This document shows, piece by piece, positions 1 through 10,020 of a stretch of DNA of 64,000 nucleotides; position 1 is the stretch's first letter, and each line of letters starts with the position of its first letter. Source of the stretch: Streptomyces naganishii JCM 4654 (lineage in GTDB: Bacteria; Actinomycetota; Actinomycetes; Streptomycetales; Streptomycetaceae); assembly GCF_014650575.1 (NCBI RefSeq), contig NZ_BMVF01000007.1, positions 1-64,000 on the forward strand. The letters are read 5' to 3'. The notes beneath the pieces were generated by a model. That model made no database searches and was not told where the DNA came from. It saw nothing but the letters and a program-made list of their open reading frames with translations. The translations under genes were made by a program, and so were the position numbers.

Positions 1-42
1 CTGCAGGGGGGACCCTGTGGGAGAGTAGGACACCGCCGAACA
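1..42 (+). rRNA. rrf: 5S ribosomal RNA, 3' end (partial)
   Basis: The first ~42 bases match the 3' end of actinobacterial 5S rRNA: the helix GGGACCCTGTGGGAGAGTAG and the closing segment GACACCGCCGAAC. They are followed by a strong intrinsic terminator. The gene begins upstream of the window, so an rRNA operon lies to the left and transcribes into it. The exact 3' base is approximate. Confidence 0.85.
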
Positions 43-50
43 AATATTGA

Positions 51-84
51 AGAAAACCCCGCACCTTCCGGTGCGGGGTTTTCT
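51..84. terminator. Bidirectional intrinsic terminator
   Basis: A perfect 15-bp stem (51-65 with 70-84) closes a TTCC loop. The outer stem is AGAAAACCCC paired with GGGGTTTTCT, so a T-rich tail exists in both directions. It ends the rRNA operon on the plus strand and the DUF58 operon on the minus strand. Confidence 0.9.
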
Positions 85-113
85 GCGTTTGGGCCCCGGA
101 GGGCGGGACCGGC

Positions 114-1423
114 TCAGAGCCGGCCCGCCGCCTTCAGCGCCAGATACGCGTCCGCCAGCGCGGGCGCCAGGTCGTCCGGTGTCGCGTCCACGACCGTCAC
201 GCCGTGCCGGCGGAGTTGTTCCGCCGTACGGTGGCGCTCAGCCTGGGCCTGCGCGGCCGCCGCGGCCTCGTACACCGCGTCAGTGTCCCCCCGGGCCGCG
301 CCCATCGCGGCGACGTGAGGATCGGCCACCGAGGCCACCAGCACCGTGTGGCGCTGGGTCAGTTGCGGGAGGACCGGCAGCAGGCCCTCTTCGACCGGCG
401 CGGCGTCCAGGCTGGTCAGCAGGACGACCAGAGAACGGCGGGGCGCCGTGCGCAGCGCCGTGGCCGTCAGACCCCGGGCGTCGGTCTCGACGAGTTCCGG
501 CTCCAGCGTGGCCATCGCGCTGACCAGGGACGGAAGCAGGTCGCGTGCAGTGCGGCCCTGCACGAGGGCGCGTACCCGGCGGTCGTAGGCGAGCAGGTCG
601 ACGCGGTCGCCGGCGCGGGAGGCCAGGGCCGCCAGCAGCAGGCCCGCGTCCATGGACGCGTCCAGACGCGGCGCGTCACCCACTCTGCCCGCCGAGGTGC
701 GGCCGGTGTCGAGGACGACCAGGATGTGCCGGTCGCGTTCGGGGCGCCAGGTGCGCACGGCGACCGTGGTCTGGCGGGCCGTGGCACGCCAGTCGATGGA
801 GCGGGTGTCGTCGCCGGGTACATACTCGCGCAGGCTGTCGAACTCGGTTCCCTCGCCTCGGGTGAGGACGCTGGTGCGACCGTCGAGCTCGCGGAGACGC
901 GCGAGCTTGGAGGGCAGGTGCTTGCGGCTGGTGAACGGCGGCAGCACGCGTACCGTCCACGGGACCTTGTGGGCGCCCTGGCGGGCGAAGAGGCCGAGCG
1001 GCCCGTAGGAGCGGATGGTGACGCGGTCGGCGTGGCGGTCGCCGCGCCGGGTGGGACGCAGGCGGGTCGTCAGCCGCCGGCGCTCGCCGGCGGGCACGGT
1101 CACGCGGTGGCGGGAGGCGGTCGTCTCGGTGCCGGGTTGCCAACTGCTGGGCGGCCACGCGTCGCGGACCTGGGCGCGCAGCCGGCGACCGGAGGGGTTG
1201 GTGAGTGTGAGGGTGACGTCTGCGCTCTCCCCGAGGCGGACGGAGGTGTCCCCCGAGCGGGTCAGTCCGAGGCGTCGTACGGGGGCGGCGAGGGCGTAGT
1301 CGCAGGCGCAGGCGACGGCCAGCGGTGCGTTCACGGCGAGGATGCCCGTCCAGCCGGCGTCCCAGATGCCGACGGGGATCGAGCCGAGGGCCGCGAGGAG
1401 CGCGGCACGTCCGGTGAGGGCCA

Positions 1424-1424
<1 letters not shown>
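114..1424 (-). CDS. DUF58 domain membrane-anchored protein
   Basis: This 436-aa protein starts MALTGRAALLAALG and carries two N-terminal hydrophobic segments (about residues 1-50). A beta-rich region with an LTLTNPSGRRLRAQV stretch follows. The DUF58 core contains SLREYVPGDDTRSIDWRATA, followed by a vWA-like fold (VVLDTGRTS). The family is typically paired with MoxR ATPases, as here, and has no established reaction. The start ATG shares one base with the TGA of the MoxR gene (TGATG), indicating translational coupling. It is the last gene of the operon before the terminator shared with 5S rRNA. Confidence 0.93.
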
Positions 1425-2412
<988 letters not shown>

Positions 2413-2416
<4 letters not shown>

Positions 2417-3609
2417 GGACGGCGTACCTCTCTTTCGAGGGCGTCGAGTCGGTCGGCGAGGGAGACGAGGGCCGCGTCGTCGCCGGGCGGCGGGCCGAAG
2501 AGCAGGTCGTGCAGGGACTGTCCGTCGCCGTGCAGGTGGGCGGAGAGCGCGGGGAGCAGGGCCTCGGGCGCGTGCGCCTGGGTGACGGGGATGCCCACGA
2601 GGGGGGCGAGGCGGGTGCGCGTGGTGGAGCGGAGAGCGGTGGCGGCGCGGTCGCGCGCGTTCGCCTTGCGGTAGAGGCGGGCGCGGCCTTCGACGGTTTC
2701 GGAGGCGCGGATCGCGACGGGGAGTTTCTCGGGCACGAGGGGGCCGAGCCTGCGTGCCCGCCACAGGGCGGCGAGGGCTGCCGCGACGAAGAGTTGCAGG
2801 GTGCCCCAGAGCCAGCCGGAGGGCAGCAGGTCGAAGAAGCTGCGCCGGCCGGTGTCGGGGGCGGAGGCGTCGGAGAGCGAGGGGAGGTACCAGACCAGAT
2901 GGGGGCGGGAGCCGAGGAGCTGGAGGGCGAGCGAGGCGTTGCCCTGCTGGTCGAGGCGGTCGTTGTAGAGGATGCCGGGCGATCCGAGGACGACGGTGTC
3001 GCCGCCCTGGGTGGACTGCGGGAGGCGCAGCAGGGTGGGCAGGCCGCCGCTCGGGTAGCAGGAGTCGGCGTCGCGTGCGGTGGTGGAGTAGCGGATGCCG
3101 TCGCCCGTCTCGGCGGTGCCGGCGCGGCGGGCCGCGGGCAGGTCGCAGCCCGGGCTGAGCGTGGTGTCGAAGCTGGGCGCCGGGTCGGCTCTCACGCCGG
3201 GGGCGAGTCGGCCGAGGGAGGGGACGTCGGGGGCGACGAGGACGGTGCGTCCGCCGGAGGCGGTGGCCGCCGTGTGCAGGCGGGACTGCTGGTCCTGCGT
3301 CAGCAGGTCGGGGACGGCGACGAGCAGGGTGGTGTCGGGGCCGGCGGCTGCTCTGGCCTCGCCGAGGGTCGTGACCACGCGTGTGCTGACGCCGTGGTCG
3401 GCGAGCAGCGCGGCGACGGCGTGGCTGCCGTAGGGGTCGGTGGAGCGGGGGTCGAGGCGGCCGTGCCGGTCGCCGGAGCGGAGCGCCGCGATCGCCACGG
3501 CCGCCGCGACGAGGAGCAGCAGGGCGAGCAGGATGCCCCGCGTGCGGGTCCACGTCTGGCGGGCGGTGGGGGCGGTCGAGGTGGCGGGGAGCGTGGCCTC
3601 GGTCGTCAT
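2413..3609 (-). CDS. DUF4350 domain membrane protein
   Basis: This 398-aa protein has an N-terminal transmembrane helix ([20 protein letters not shown], about residues 23-45). The DUF4350 core follows ([19 protein letters not shown]...), with an intrabacteroid-transport-like alpha/beta fold, and there is a second hydrophobic segment near residues 250-275. The start ATG overlaps the DUF4129 stop codon (ATGA), and its own stop lies inside the first codon of the MoxR gene. DUF4350 is commonly found in DUF4129-DUF4350-MoxR-DUF58 operons in actinobacteria. No biochemical role is established; an extracytoplasmic domain is inferred. Confidence 0.88.
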
Positions 3610-4394
3610 CGGGCGGCCCCCTGGCGGTGGTCGGGGGCGGTGCTGTGGGCGCTGTCGCCGCTCGCGAGTTCGGGCCGGGTGTTCTCCAGGTCGCCGTCGA
3701 GCCGGGCGGTGCGGTGGTACGACTGCTCGGTGGCCAGGCGGCCGCCGTACGTGACGTCGTCGAAGTCCCGCGCGGCGGCGTGGAGCCGGTCGGAGTGCGC
3801 GGGCAGGGCGCGGCCCGCCTCGGCGGCGGCCTCGTCGGCGGTGCGGCCGGGGCGTACGTCGAGGAGGGCGCGTTCCTCCAGGGAGCGGACGATGGCGCGC
3901 ATCCGTTCCTGGACGGCCTGGTTCCAGTGGCCCTGGGCGGCGTGGGCCTCGGCGGCCGCGCGGTGTTCGGCGGCGCTGCGGGGGCGGTCGTCGAACAGGG
4001 CGGCGGCCGAGGCGGGTTCGCGGCGCGGTGTGCCCAGACGCCACCACAGCGCACCCAGCACCGCGAGGACGGCCACGATGACGACGACGAGTCCGAGGGT
4101 GCCTCCGGGTGTGGAGGCCGCGGCCGAGCCGAAGAGTTTGTCGACCCAGTCCCAGAATTTGTCGAGGGCGCGTTGCAGCAGGCCGGGGTCGTTCTCGTGG
4201 TACATCCGCTTGGACAGCTCGCGCCGGGCGGCCTCCCGCGCGGGGTCGCGCGGGATCGTCACCGGCGGTTCGGTGTCCGCCCGCGGTCCCGACGCGGCCG
4301 CGGCGGCGTGGACGCGCAGCAGCTGCCGTACGGCTCCCCGGGCCGCGCGCGGCAGCGCGGGCAGCGTTGTGAGAACTCCCCCCGGCAGGCTCAC
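3606..4394 (-). CDS. DUF4129 domain membrane protein
   Basis: I place the start at the GTG at 4394, giving 262 aa beginning VSLPGGVLTTLP. This GTG lies 5 bases after the upstream stop, with GGGAG 8 bases before it. A single transmembrane helix (LGLVVVIVAVLAVLGALWW, about residues 95-115) separates an N-terminal part from a cytosolic DUF4129 domain (about 150-235; HWNQAVQERMRAIVRSLEER). DUF4129 is often fused to transglutaminase-like proteins or found near them, but no transglutaminase gene lies in this operon. In-frame starts further upstream, up to 4442, would overlap the preceding gene. Confidence 0.85.
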   Translation of the reverse strand: MSLPGGVLTTLPALPRAARGAVRQLLRVHAAAAASGPRADTEPPVTIPRDPAREAARRELSKRMYHENDPGLLQRALDKFWDWVDKLFGSAAASTPGGTLGLVVVIVAVLAVLGALWWRLGTPRREPASAAALFDDRPRSAAEHRAAAEAHAAQGHWNQAVQERMRAIVRSLEERALLDVRPGRTADEAAAEAGRALPAHSDRLHAAARDFDDVTYGGRLATEQSYHRTARLDGDLENTRPELASGDSAHSTAPDHRQGAAR

Positions 4395-4398
4395 GGCA

Positions 4399-5811
4399 TC
4401 AGCTCCCGGAGACGGGTGTGCCGGAGCCGTAGCCCTGGACACCGGCGGCTCGGGCCAGTTCGAGGTCGAGCGCCTCGCGGCGGATGCGCTGGTCGATGTA
4501 GAGGAGCACGGTGACGCCGGCCGAGATCGGGAACTTGATCATGGACGCGATCACCGCGCCGATTCCGCTGATGACGAAGTACGTCCAGCCGAGGCCGCCG
4601 CTGCCGTTGAGCAGGCCGGAGATGCCGCCGCCGCTGAACGCCGCGGCGATCAGGCTGAACGGGATGGCGATGACCGCCGAGACCACTCCGACGATGACCC
4701 CGGCCAGCAGCTGGATGCCGAGGACTCGCCACCAGGAACCGCGGACCAGCTTGGCCGAGCGGCTCATGGCCTGCCTGATGCCCTGCTTCTCGAGCATCAG
4801 CGCGGGCGAGGCCAGGGAGAAGCGCACCGCCAGCCATACGGCGACCACGCCTGCGCCCAGGCCGCCCAGGAGGGCGAGCGCGAAGCCGCCGACGGGCGAT
4901 CCGGAGGCGGCGACGAGGATGCCCGGCAGTATGCCCACGCCGAAGACCACCACGCCGATGAGCAGCAACAGCAGGATCAGGCCGAAGAGTTTGAGCACCT
5001 GGGGGCGTGCGTCGCGCCAGGCCTCGCCGAGCCGGACCGGCTTGCCGAGCACCGCGCGGCTGGTGACCGTGGTGAGCAGGGCGGTGGCCAGGACGGTGCC
5101 GATCGTGGAGACGACGAAGACGAAGCCGGTCCCGATCAGCGAGTCGCCCATGACGCGGAACAGCTCGCCGGGGGTGGCGTTGGGGTTGTTGAGGGCGTCG
5201 CTGTTGGCGAGGTCGTTCAGCGCGAGGCCCTGCACGAGGACGATGACGATCTCGGTGACGACCGCGACGACGAGGGAGATGCCGAGGACAGTGCGCCAGT
5301 GGGCGCGCATGGTCGACACCGCGCCGTCGAGGATCTCGCCGACGCCGAGCGGGCGCAGCGGGATGACTCCGGGCTTGGCCGCGGGCGGCGGGCCGCCCCA
5401 GCCGGCTCCCCAGGGGGTGTAGCCGCCAGGGGCGCCGTAGCCGCCGTAGCCTCCGCTGCCCGGAGGGCCGTAGCCGCCGGGAGGGCCGTATCCGCCGTGG
5501 CCGGCGCCGGCCGGGGGCTGGGCTCCCCATCCGGGGCCGGGCGGGGGAGGCGGGGGCGTCGCGCCGGGCGCGCTCTGACCTCCGGTGGGCGCGGACCACT
5601 GGCCGGCGGGCGGCTGCTCCTTGGACCACTTCACGCCGGCGCCCTGCGGCTGCGCGCCCGGCCGGTCCACGGGCTGCTCGGGCTGCTGCTCCGGTGGCGC
5701 CGGCTGCGCGGGGCCGGTGTGGCCGGAGGCGTCGGCGGGGCCGGGCGTGCCCGGTCCACGGCCGTCGGACGGGGCGGATCCGGGCGAGGCCCAGCCCGGA
5801 GTGTCTTTCAT
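4399..5811 (-). CDS. Pro/Gly-rich polytopic membrane protein (GDPD membrane-domain-like)
   Basis: This 470-aa protein has a disordered N-terminal third (about residues 1-150), rich in Gly, Pro and Gln with repeated GGYGPPG/GGYGGYG units. About six transmembrane helices follow (for example VLGISLVVAVVTEIVIVLV and LFGLILLLLLIGVVVFGVG). The region LRPLGVGEILDGAVSTMRAHWRT resembles the membrane domain seen in glycerophosphoryl diester phosphodiesterases, but no phosphodiesterase domain is present. The start has AAGGAG 5 bases before the ATG. It is the first gene of the five-gene operon running to 114. Function unknown. Confidence 0.9.
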   Translation of the reverse strand: MKDTPGWASPGSAPSDGRGPGTPGPADASGHTGPAQPAPPEQQPEQPVDRPGAQPQGAGVKWSKEQPPAGQWSAPTGGQSAPGATPPPPPPGPGWGAQPPAGAGHGGYGPPGGYGPPGSGGYGGYGAPGGYTPWGAGWGGPPPAAKPGVIPLRPLGVGEILDGAVSTMRAHWRTVLGISLVVAVVTEIVIVLVQGLALNDLANSDALNNPNATPGELFRVMGDSLIGTGFVFVVSTIGTVLATALLTTVTSRAVLGKPVRLGEAWRDARPQVLKLFGLILLLLLIGVVVFGVGILPGILVAASGSPVGGFALALLGGLGAGVVAVWLAVRFSLASPALMLEKQGIRQAMSRSAKLVRGSWWRVLGIQLLAGVIVGVVSAVIAIPFSLIAAAFSGGGISGLLNGSGGLGWTYFVISGIGAVIASMIKFPISAGVTVLLYIDQRIRREALDLELARAAGVQGYGSGTPVSGS

Positions 5812-5951
5812 CGTCGCTCCTTCACGGTGCCCGTCCGCGGTCGCGGCGGCAGCTTGGCAGCCATCGTGCCATGGGGTGGTCTTCGGGTGACCGGGCGCGG
5901 TGGCGGCTGCGTACCTTCAATTGTCCGCCGGATAACGGGCACACTGACGGC

Positions 5952-7094
5952 ATGGCTGATCAGTACGCGCAGACCCGCGAGGACAACCGGCCCGCCGGGA
6001 CACCGGCCATCCGCTGGGAGGAGCCGCCCGAGGGCCCGGTCGTGGTTCTCCTCGACCAGACGCGGCTGCCCGCCGAGGAGGTCGAGCTCGTGTGCACGGA
6101 CGCGCCCGCGCTGGTGGAGGCGATCCGGTCGCTCGCGGTGCGCGGTGCGCCGCTGCTCGGCATCGCCGGGGCGTACGGCGTCGCGCTCGCCGCCGCTCGC
6201 GGCTTCGACGTGGACGACGCCGCGACCGCCCTGGCGGGCGCCCGGCCGACCGCGGTGAACCTGTCCGTGGGCGTGCGCCGGGCGCAGTCGGCCTACCAGT
6301 CCGCGCTCGCCAAGACCGGTGACGCCCGGCTGGCGGCGTCTGCGGCGCTGGCCGCCGCGCGTCAGCTGCATCAGGAGGACGCCCGGGCCAGTGCGCGGAT
6401 GGCCGAGCACGGGCTGGCGCTGCTGGACGAGTTGCTGCCCGGCGGCGGGCACCGGATCCTGACCCACTGCAACACCGGGTCGCTGGTGTCGGGTGGGGAG
6501 GGGACGGCGTTCGCGGTGGCGCTGGCCGCGCACCGCGCGGGGCGGCTGCGGCGGCTGTGGGTGGACGAGACGCGGCCGCTGCTCCAGGGCGCCCGGCTGA
6601 CGGCGTACGAGGCGGCCCGCAACGACCTGGCGTACACACTGCTCACCGACAACGCGGCGGGTTCGCTGTTCGCGGCCGGCGAGGTGGACGCGGTGCTGGT
6701 CGGCGCGGACCGGATCGCGGCGGACGGCTCGGTGGCGAACAAGGTGGGCAGCTATCCGCTGGCGGTGCTCGCGCGCTACCACCACGTGCCGTTCATCGTG
6801 GTGGCGCCGGTGACGACGCTCGACCCGGCGACGCCGGACGGCGCGGCCATCGAGGTCGAGCAGCGTCCGGGGTACGAGGTCACCGAGTTCATCAGCCCGC
6901 AGGCCCCGTTGACGGGGGCCGGAGGCGGGCTGCCCATCGCGCCGCTCGGCACGCAGGCGTACAACCCGGCGTTCGACGTGACCCCGCCCGAACTGGTGAC
7001 GGCGATCGTCACCGAGGAGGGGGCCGTGTCGCCGGTGACCGCCGAGGGCCTGGCCGAATTGTGCGGGCGCTCGCGGCCCGCCACGTCGGGCTAG
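5952..7094 (+). CDS. mtnA: S-methyl-5-thioribose-1-phosphate isomerase
   Basis: This 380-aa protein belongs to the MtnA/eIF2B-like family. It converts methylthioribose-1-phosphate to methylthioribulose-1-phosphate in methionine salvage. Seen motifs are LAVRGAPLLGIAGAYG near the N-terminus, the catalytic Cys in THCNTGSLVSGG (about C173) and the catalytic Asp in GADRIAADGSVANKVG (about D253). These correspond to the Cys/Asp pair of characterised MtnA. The ATG at 5952 fits homolog length; longer in-frame starts overlap the divergent promoter region. It stands alone, with no other salvage gene next to it. Confidence 0.96.
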   Translation: MADQYAQTREDNRPAGTPAIRWEEPPEGPVVVLLDQTRLPAEEVELVCTDAPALVEAIRSLAVRGAPLLGIAGAYGVALAAARGFDVDDAATALAGARPTAVNLSVGVRRAQSAYQSALAKTGDARLAASAALAAARQLHQEDARASARMAEHGLALLDELLPGGGHRILTHCNTGSLVSGGEGTAFAVALAAHRAGRLRRLWVDETRPLLQGARLTAYEAARNDLAYTLLTDNAAGSLFAAGEVDAVLVGADRIAADGSVANKVGSYPLAVLARYHHVPFIVVAPVTTLDPATPDGAAIEVEQRPGYEVTEFISPQAPLTGAGGGLPIAPLGTQAYNPAFDVTPPELVTAIVTEEGAVSPVTAEGLAELCGRSRPATSG

Positions 7095-7235
7095 CGGGCG
7101 CCTCCTCGGGCGGTGGCCCGTATCGTGATCCGCGCGTGATCGCGGGCGAGGGCAGACAGTAGCGGCTCGGTACGACTATCGTCACAGGCCAGTGAGCTGC
7201 CTCACCTGGATCTTCGCCACCGTTACGAGAATGGG

Positions 7236-7925
7236 ATGATGTCGTTTATGAAGGGACGAGTCCTTGTCGTCGACGACGACACCGCACTGGCCGAGATGCT
7301 CGGAATCGTGCTGCGTGGTGAGGGTTTCGAGCCGTCTTTCGTAGCCGACGGCGACAAGGCGCTGGCCGCTTTCCGCGAGGCCAAGCCGGATCTGGTACTG
7401 CTCGACCTGATGCTGCCCGGCCGGGACGGCATCGAGGTGTGCCGCCTGATCAGGGCGGAGTCCGGCGTGCCGATCGTGATGCTGACGGCCAAGAGCGACA
7501 CCGTGGACGTGGTGGTGGGCCTGGAGTCCGGTGCCGACGACTACATCGTCAAGCCGTTCAAGCCGAAGGAGCTCGTGGCCCGTATCCGGGCGCGGCTTCG
7601 CAGGTCGGAGGAGCCGGCGCCGGAGCAGCTGGCCATCGGTGACCTGGTCATCGACGTGGCCGGGCACTCGGTGAAGCGGGACGGGCAGTCGATCGCGCTG
7701 ACGCCGCTGGAGTTCGACCTGCTGGTGGCGCTGGCCCGCAAGCCGTGGCAGGTGTTCACCCGCGAGGTGCTGCTCGAGCAGGTCTGGGGCTACCGCCACG
7801 CGGCGGACACCCGCCTGGTCAACGTGCACGTCCAGCGGCTGCGATCCAAGGTCGAGAAGGACCCGGAGAAGCCGGAGATCGTGGTGACCGTGCGTGGTGT
7901 CGGCTACAAGGCCGGACCGAGCTGA
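7236..7925 (+). CDS. mtrA: Response regulator MtrA (OmpR/PhoB family)
   Basis: This 229-aa DNA-binding response regulator has a receiver domain (residues 6-120) with acidic pocket VVDDD, phospho-acceptor D57 in LLDLMLPGRDG, and the conserved K in IVKPFKPKELVARIRARLRR. The C-terminal winged helix (about 135-228) includes LTPLEFDLLVALARKP and YRHAADTRLVNVHVQRLRSKVE. In actinobacteria MtrA links cell-envelope and cell-cycle control with development and antibiotic genes. It is co-transcribed with mtrB, whose GTG start lies one base after the mtrA stop. In-frame ATGs at 7236, 7239 and 7248 leave the exact start open by a few residues. Confidence 0.97.
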   Translation: MMSFMKGRVLVVDDDTALAEMLGIVLRGEGFEPSFVADGDKALAAFREAKPDLVLLDLMLPGRDGIEVCRLIRAESGVPIVMLTAKSDTVDVVVGLESGADDYIVKPFKPKELVARIRARLRRSEEPAPEQLAIGDLVIDVAGHSVKRDGQSIALTPLEFDLLVALARKPWQVFTREVLLEQVWGYRHAADTRLVNVHVQRLRSKVEKDPEKPEIVVTVRGVGYKAGPS

Positions 7926-7926
7926 C

Positions 7927-10020
7927 GTGTCCGGGGACAGTGCCGCTTCGGCGCCCGGACGGACCGGGGCCCGCGCGGGGCGGCCTGTCGGCCGGGAGAG
8001 CGCGGGCTCCCGCTGGGGACGCCTCCTGGAGGGCGGCCTGCTGCACGGTGGTGTGCAGGGCAGCCCGGTCCTGCGCCTGCTGCTGCGCTGGGTGCGGCGG
8101 CCGCTGCTGCCGGTCATGCGGCTGTGGCGGCGCAACATCCAGCTCAAGGTCGTCGCCACCACGCTGCTGATGTCGCTGGGTGTCGTCCTGCTGCTCGGCT
8201 TCGTCGTCATCGGCCAGGTGCGCAACGGCCTGCTGGACGCCAAGGTGAAGGCCTCGCAGAGCCAGGCCACCGGCGGCTTCGCCGTCGCCAAGCAGAAGGC
8301 CGACGAGGCCGCGAGCGGTACCGCCGACGAGAGCGCTCCGAGCGACGGCCACTCCTCCCAGAACGTCATCTCCTGGATGAGCGAACTGGTGTCCTCGCTC
8401 TCCAGCGGCGGTCAGGGCGCCTTCGACGTCGTGACGCTCCCCGCGGGCGACGACAGCGCCGGCGGGCGCGGCCCGCGCGCCTCCGGCCAGGTGGACCCCA
8501 CCGCGAGCGTGCCAGAGGCGCTGCGCGCGCGGATCAACGGCAGCATGGTCGCCGCGCAGAGCTACACCCGCATCGTCTACAAGGACGTCGACAAGGAGCC
8601 CCAGCCCGCCCTGGTCATCGGCAAGCAGGTCAACGACCCCAACGGCGACCCGTACCAGCTGTACTACCTCTTCCCGCTCACCCAGGAGGAGAAGTCGCTC
8701 AGCCTGGTCAAGGGCACCCTGGCGACGGCGGGCCTCTTCGTCGTCGTCCTGCTCGGGGCCATCGCCTGGCTGGTGGTGCGCCAGGTCGTCACGCCGGTGC
8801 GGATGGCGGCCGGGATCGCGGAGCGGCTGTCGGCCGGGCGGCTCCAGGAGCGTATGAAGGTCACCGGCGAGGACGACATCGCGCGCCTAGGTGAGGCCTT
8901 CAACAAGATGGCACAGAACCTACAGCTGAAGATCCAGCAGCTGGAGGACCTGTCGCGGATGCAGCGCCGCTTCGTCTCCGACGTCTCCCACGAACTGCGC
9001 ACCCCGCTGACGACCGTGCGGATGGCCGCCGACGTCATCCACGAGGCGCGCGAGGACTTCGACCCGGTCACCGCGCGGTCGGCGGAACTGCTCGCCGACC
9101 AGCTCGACCGCTTCGAGTCGCTGCTGGCGGACCTGCTGGAGATCAGCCGCTTCGACGCGGGCGCGGCGGCCCTGGAGGCAGAGCCGATCGACTTCAGGGA
9201 GGTCGTGCGCCGGGTCGTCAGCGGCGCCGAGCCGCTCGCCGAGCGCAAGGGCACACGCATACGCGTGACCGGCGACCAGCAGCCCGTGGTGGCCGAGGCC
9301 GACGCGCGGCGTGTGGAGCGTGTGCTGCGCAACCTCGTCGTCAACGCCGTCGAGCACGGCGAGGGCCGGGACGTCGTGGTCCGGCTCGCCGCGGCGGGCG
9401 GCGCGGTCGCCGTCGCGGTGCGCGACTACGGCGTCGGGCTGAAGCCTGGTGAGGCCACCCGCGTCTTCAGCCGCTTCTGGCGGGCCGACCCGGCACGCGC
9501 GCGTACCACCGGCGGCACCGGCCTCGGACTGTCGATCGCCCTGGAGGACGCCCGGCTGCACGGCGGCTGGCTCCAGGCGTGGGGCGAGCCTGGCGGCGGC
9601 TCGCAGTTCCGGCTGACCCTGCCCAGGACCGCCGACGAGCCGCTGCGGGGCTCGCCGATACCGCTGGAGCCCAAGGACTCGCGCCGCAACCGGGGCCTGG
9701 CCGACGCCGGCCTGCCGCACGACGGCGCCAAGCGGGCCACCGTGCCCGTGCAGGCCACCGGCGGCGCGGCGGCGCGTACCCGGGACCCGATCGCGTCCCG
9801 GCCGGCCGCGGTGGCGCCCACGGCCGACCCGACGGCGCTGCCGGGCAACGGCGCGCGCGTGGTGCCCCGGCCCGCCTCGGGCGCGCGCCGGGAGGCCGTG
9901 CCCGCGGCCGAGCCGGCGACCGGGGAGAACGTGACCCCGGCGGACCCGGAGGGGGCCGGGCCGGCGCAGGGGCAGGGGCAAGAGGAGCCGAGGCAAGGGG
10001 AGGCATTTCGTGGGCGCTGA
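7927..10020 (+). CDS. mtrB: Sensor histidine kinase MtrB
   Basis: Starting at GTG 7927 gives 697 aa. There is a basic N-terminus, a transmembrane helix near residues 75-96, an extracytoplasmic sensor region, a second helix near 265-285, and HAMP. HisKA carries the phospho-accepting H355 in SDVSHELRTPL. The ATPase domain has NLVVNAVEHGEG, DYGVGL and TGGTGLGLSIA. It phosphorylates MtrA. A Pro/Ala/Arg-rich tail of about 125 residues follows the catalytic domain, longer than a minimal kinase. The final codons overlap lpqB by 11 bases. An ATG at 7894 inside mtrA is an alternative start. Confidence 0.95.
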   Translation: MSGDSAASAPGRTGARAGRPVGRESAGSRWGRLLEGGLLHGGVQGSPVLRLLLRWVRRPLLPVMRLWRRNIQLKVVATTLLMSLGVVLLLGFVVIGQVRNGLLDAKVKASQSQATGGFAVAKQKADEAASGTADESAPSDGHSSQNVISWMSELVSSLSSGGQGAFDVVTLPAGDDSAGGRGPRASGQVDPTASVPEALRARINGSMVAAQSYTRIVYKDVDKEPQPALVIGKQVNDPNGDPYQLYYLFPLTQEEKSLSLVKGTLATAGLFVVVLLGAIAWLVVRQVVTPVRMAAGIAERLSAGRLQERMKVTGEDDIARLGEAFNKMAQNLQLKIQQLEDLSRMQRRFVSDVSHELRTPLTTVRMAADVIHEAREDFDPVTARSAELLADQLDRFESLLADLLEISRFDAGAAALEAEPIDFREVVRRVVSGAEPLAERKGTRIRVTGDQQPVVAEADARRVERVLRNLVVNAVEHGEGRDVVVRLAAAGGAVAVAVRDYGVGLKPGEATRVFSRFWRADPARARTTGGTGLGLSIALEDARLHGGWLQAWGEPGGGSQFRLTLPRTADEPLRGSPIPLEPKDSRRNRGLADAGLPHDGAKRATVPVQATGGAAARTRDPIASRPAAVAPTADPTALPGNGARVVPRPASGARREAVPAAEPATGENVTPADPEGAGPAQGQGQEEPRQGEAFRGR

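Noticed and set aside
2509..6258. 1249-codon plus-strand frame across the DUF4350/DUF4129 operon
   Set aside because: It is antisense to four recognised genes, rich in Gly, Ala and Arg without motifs, and has no ribosome site.
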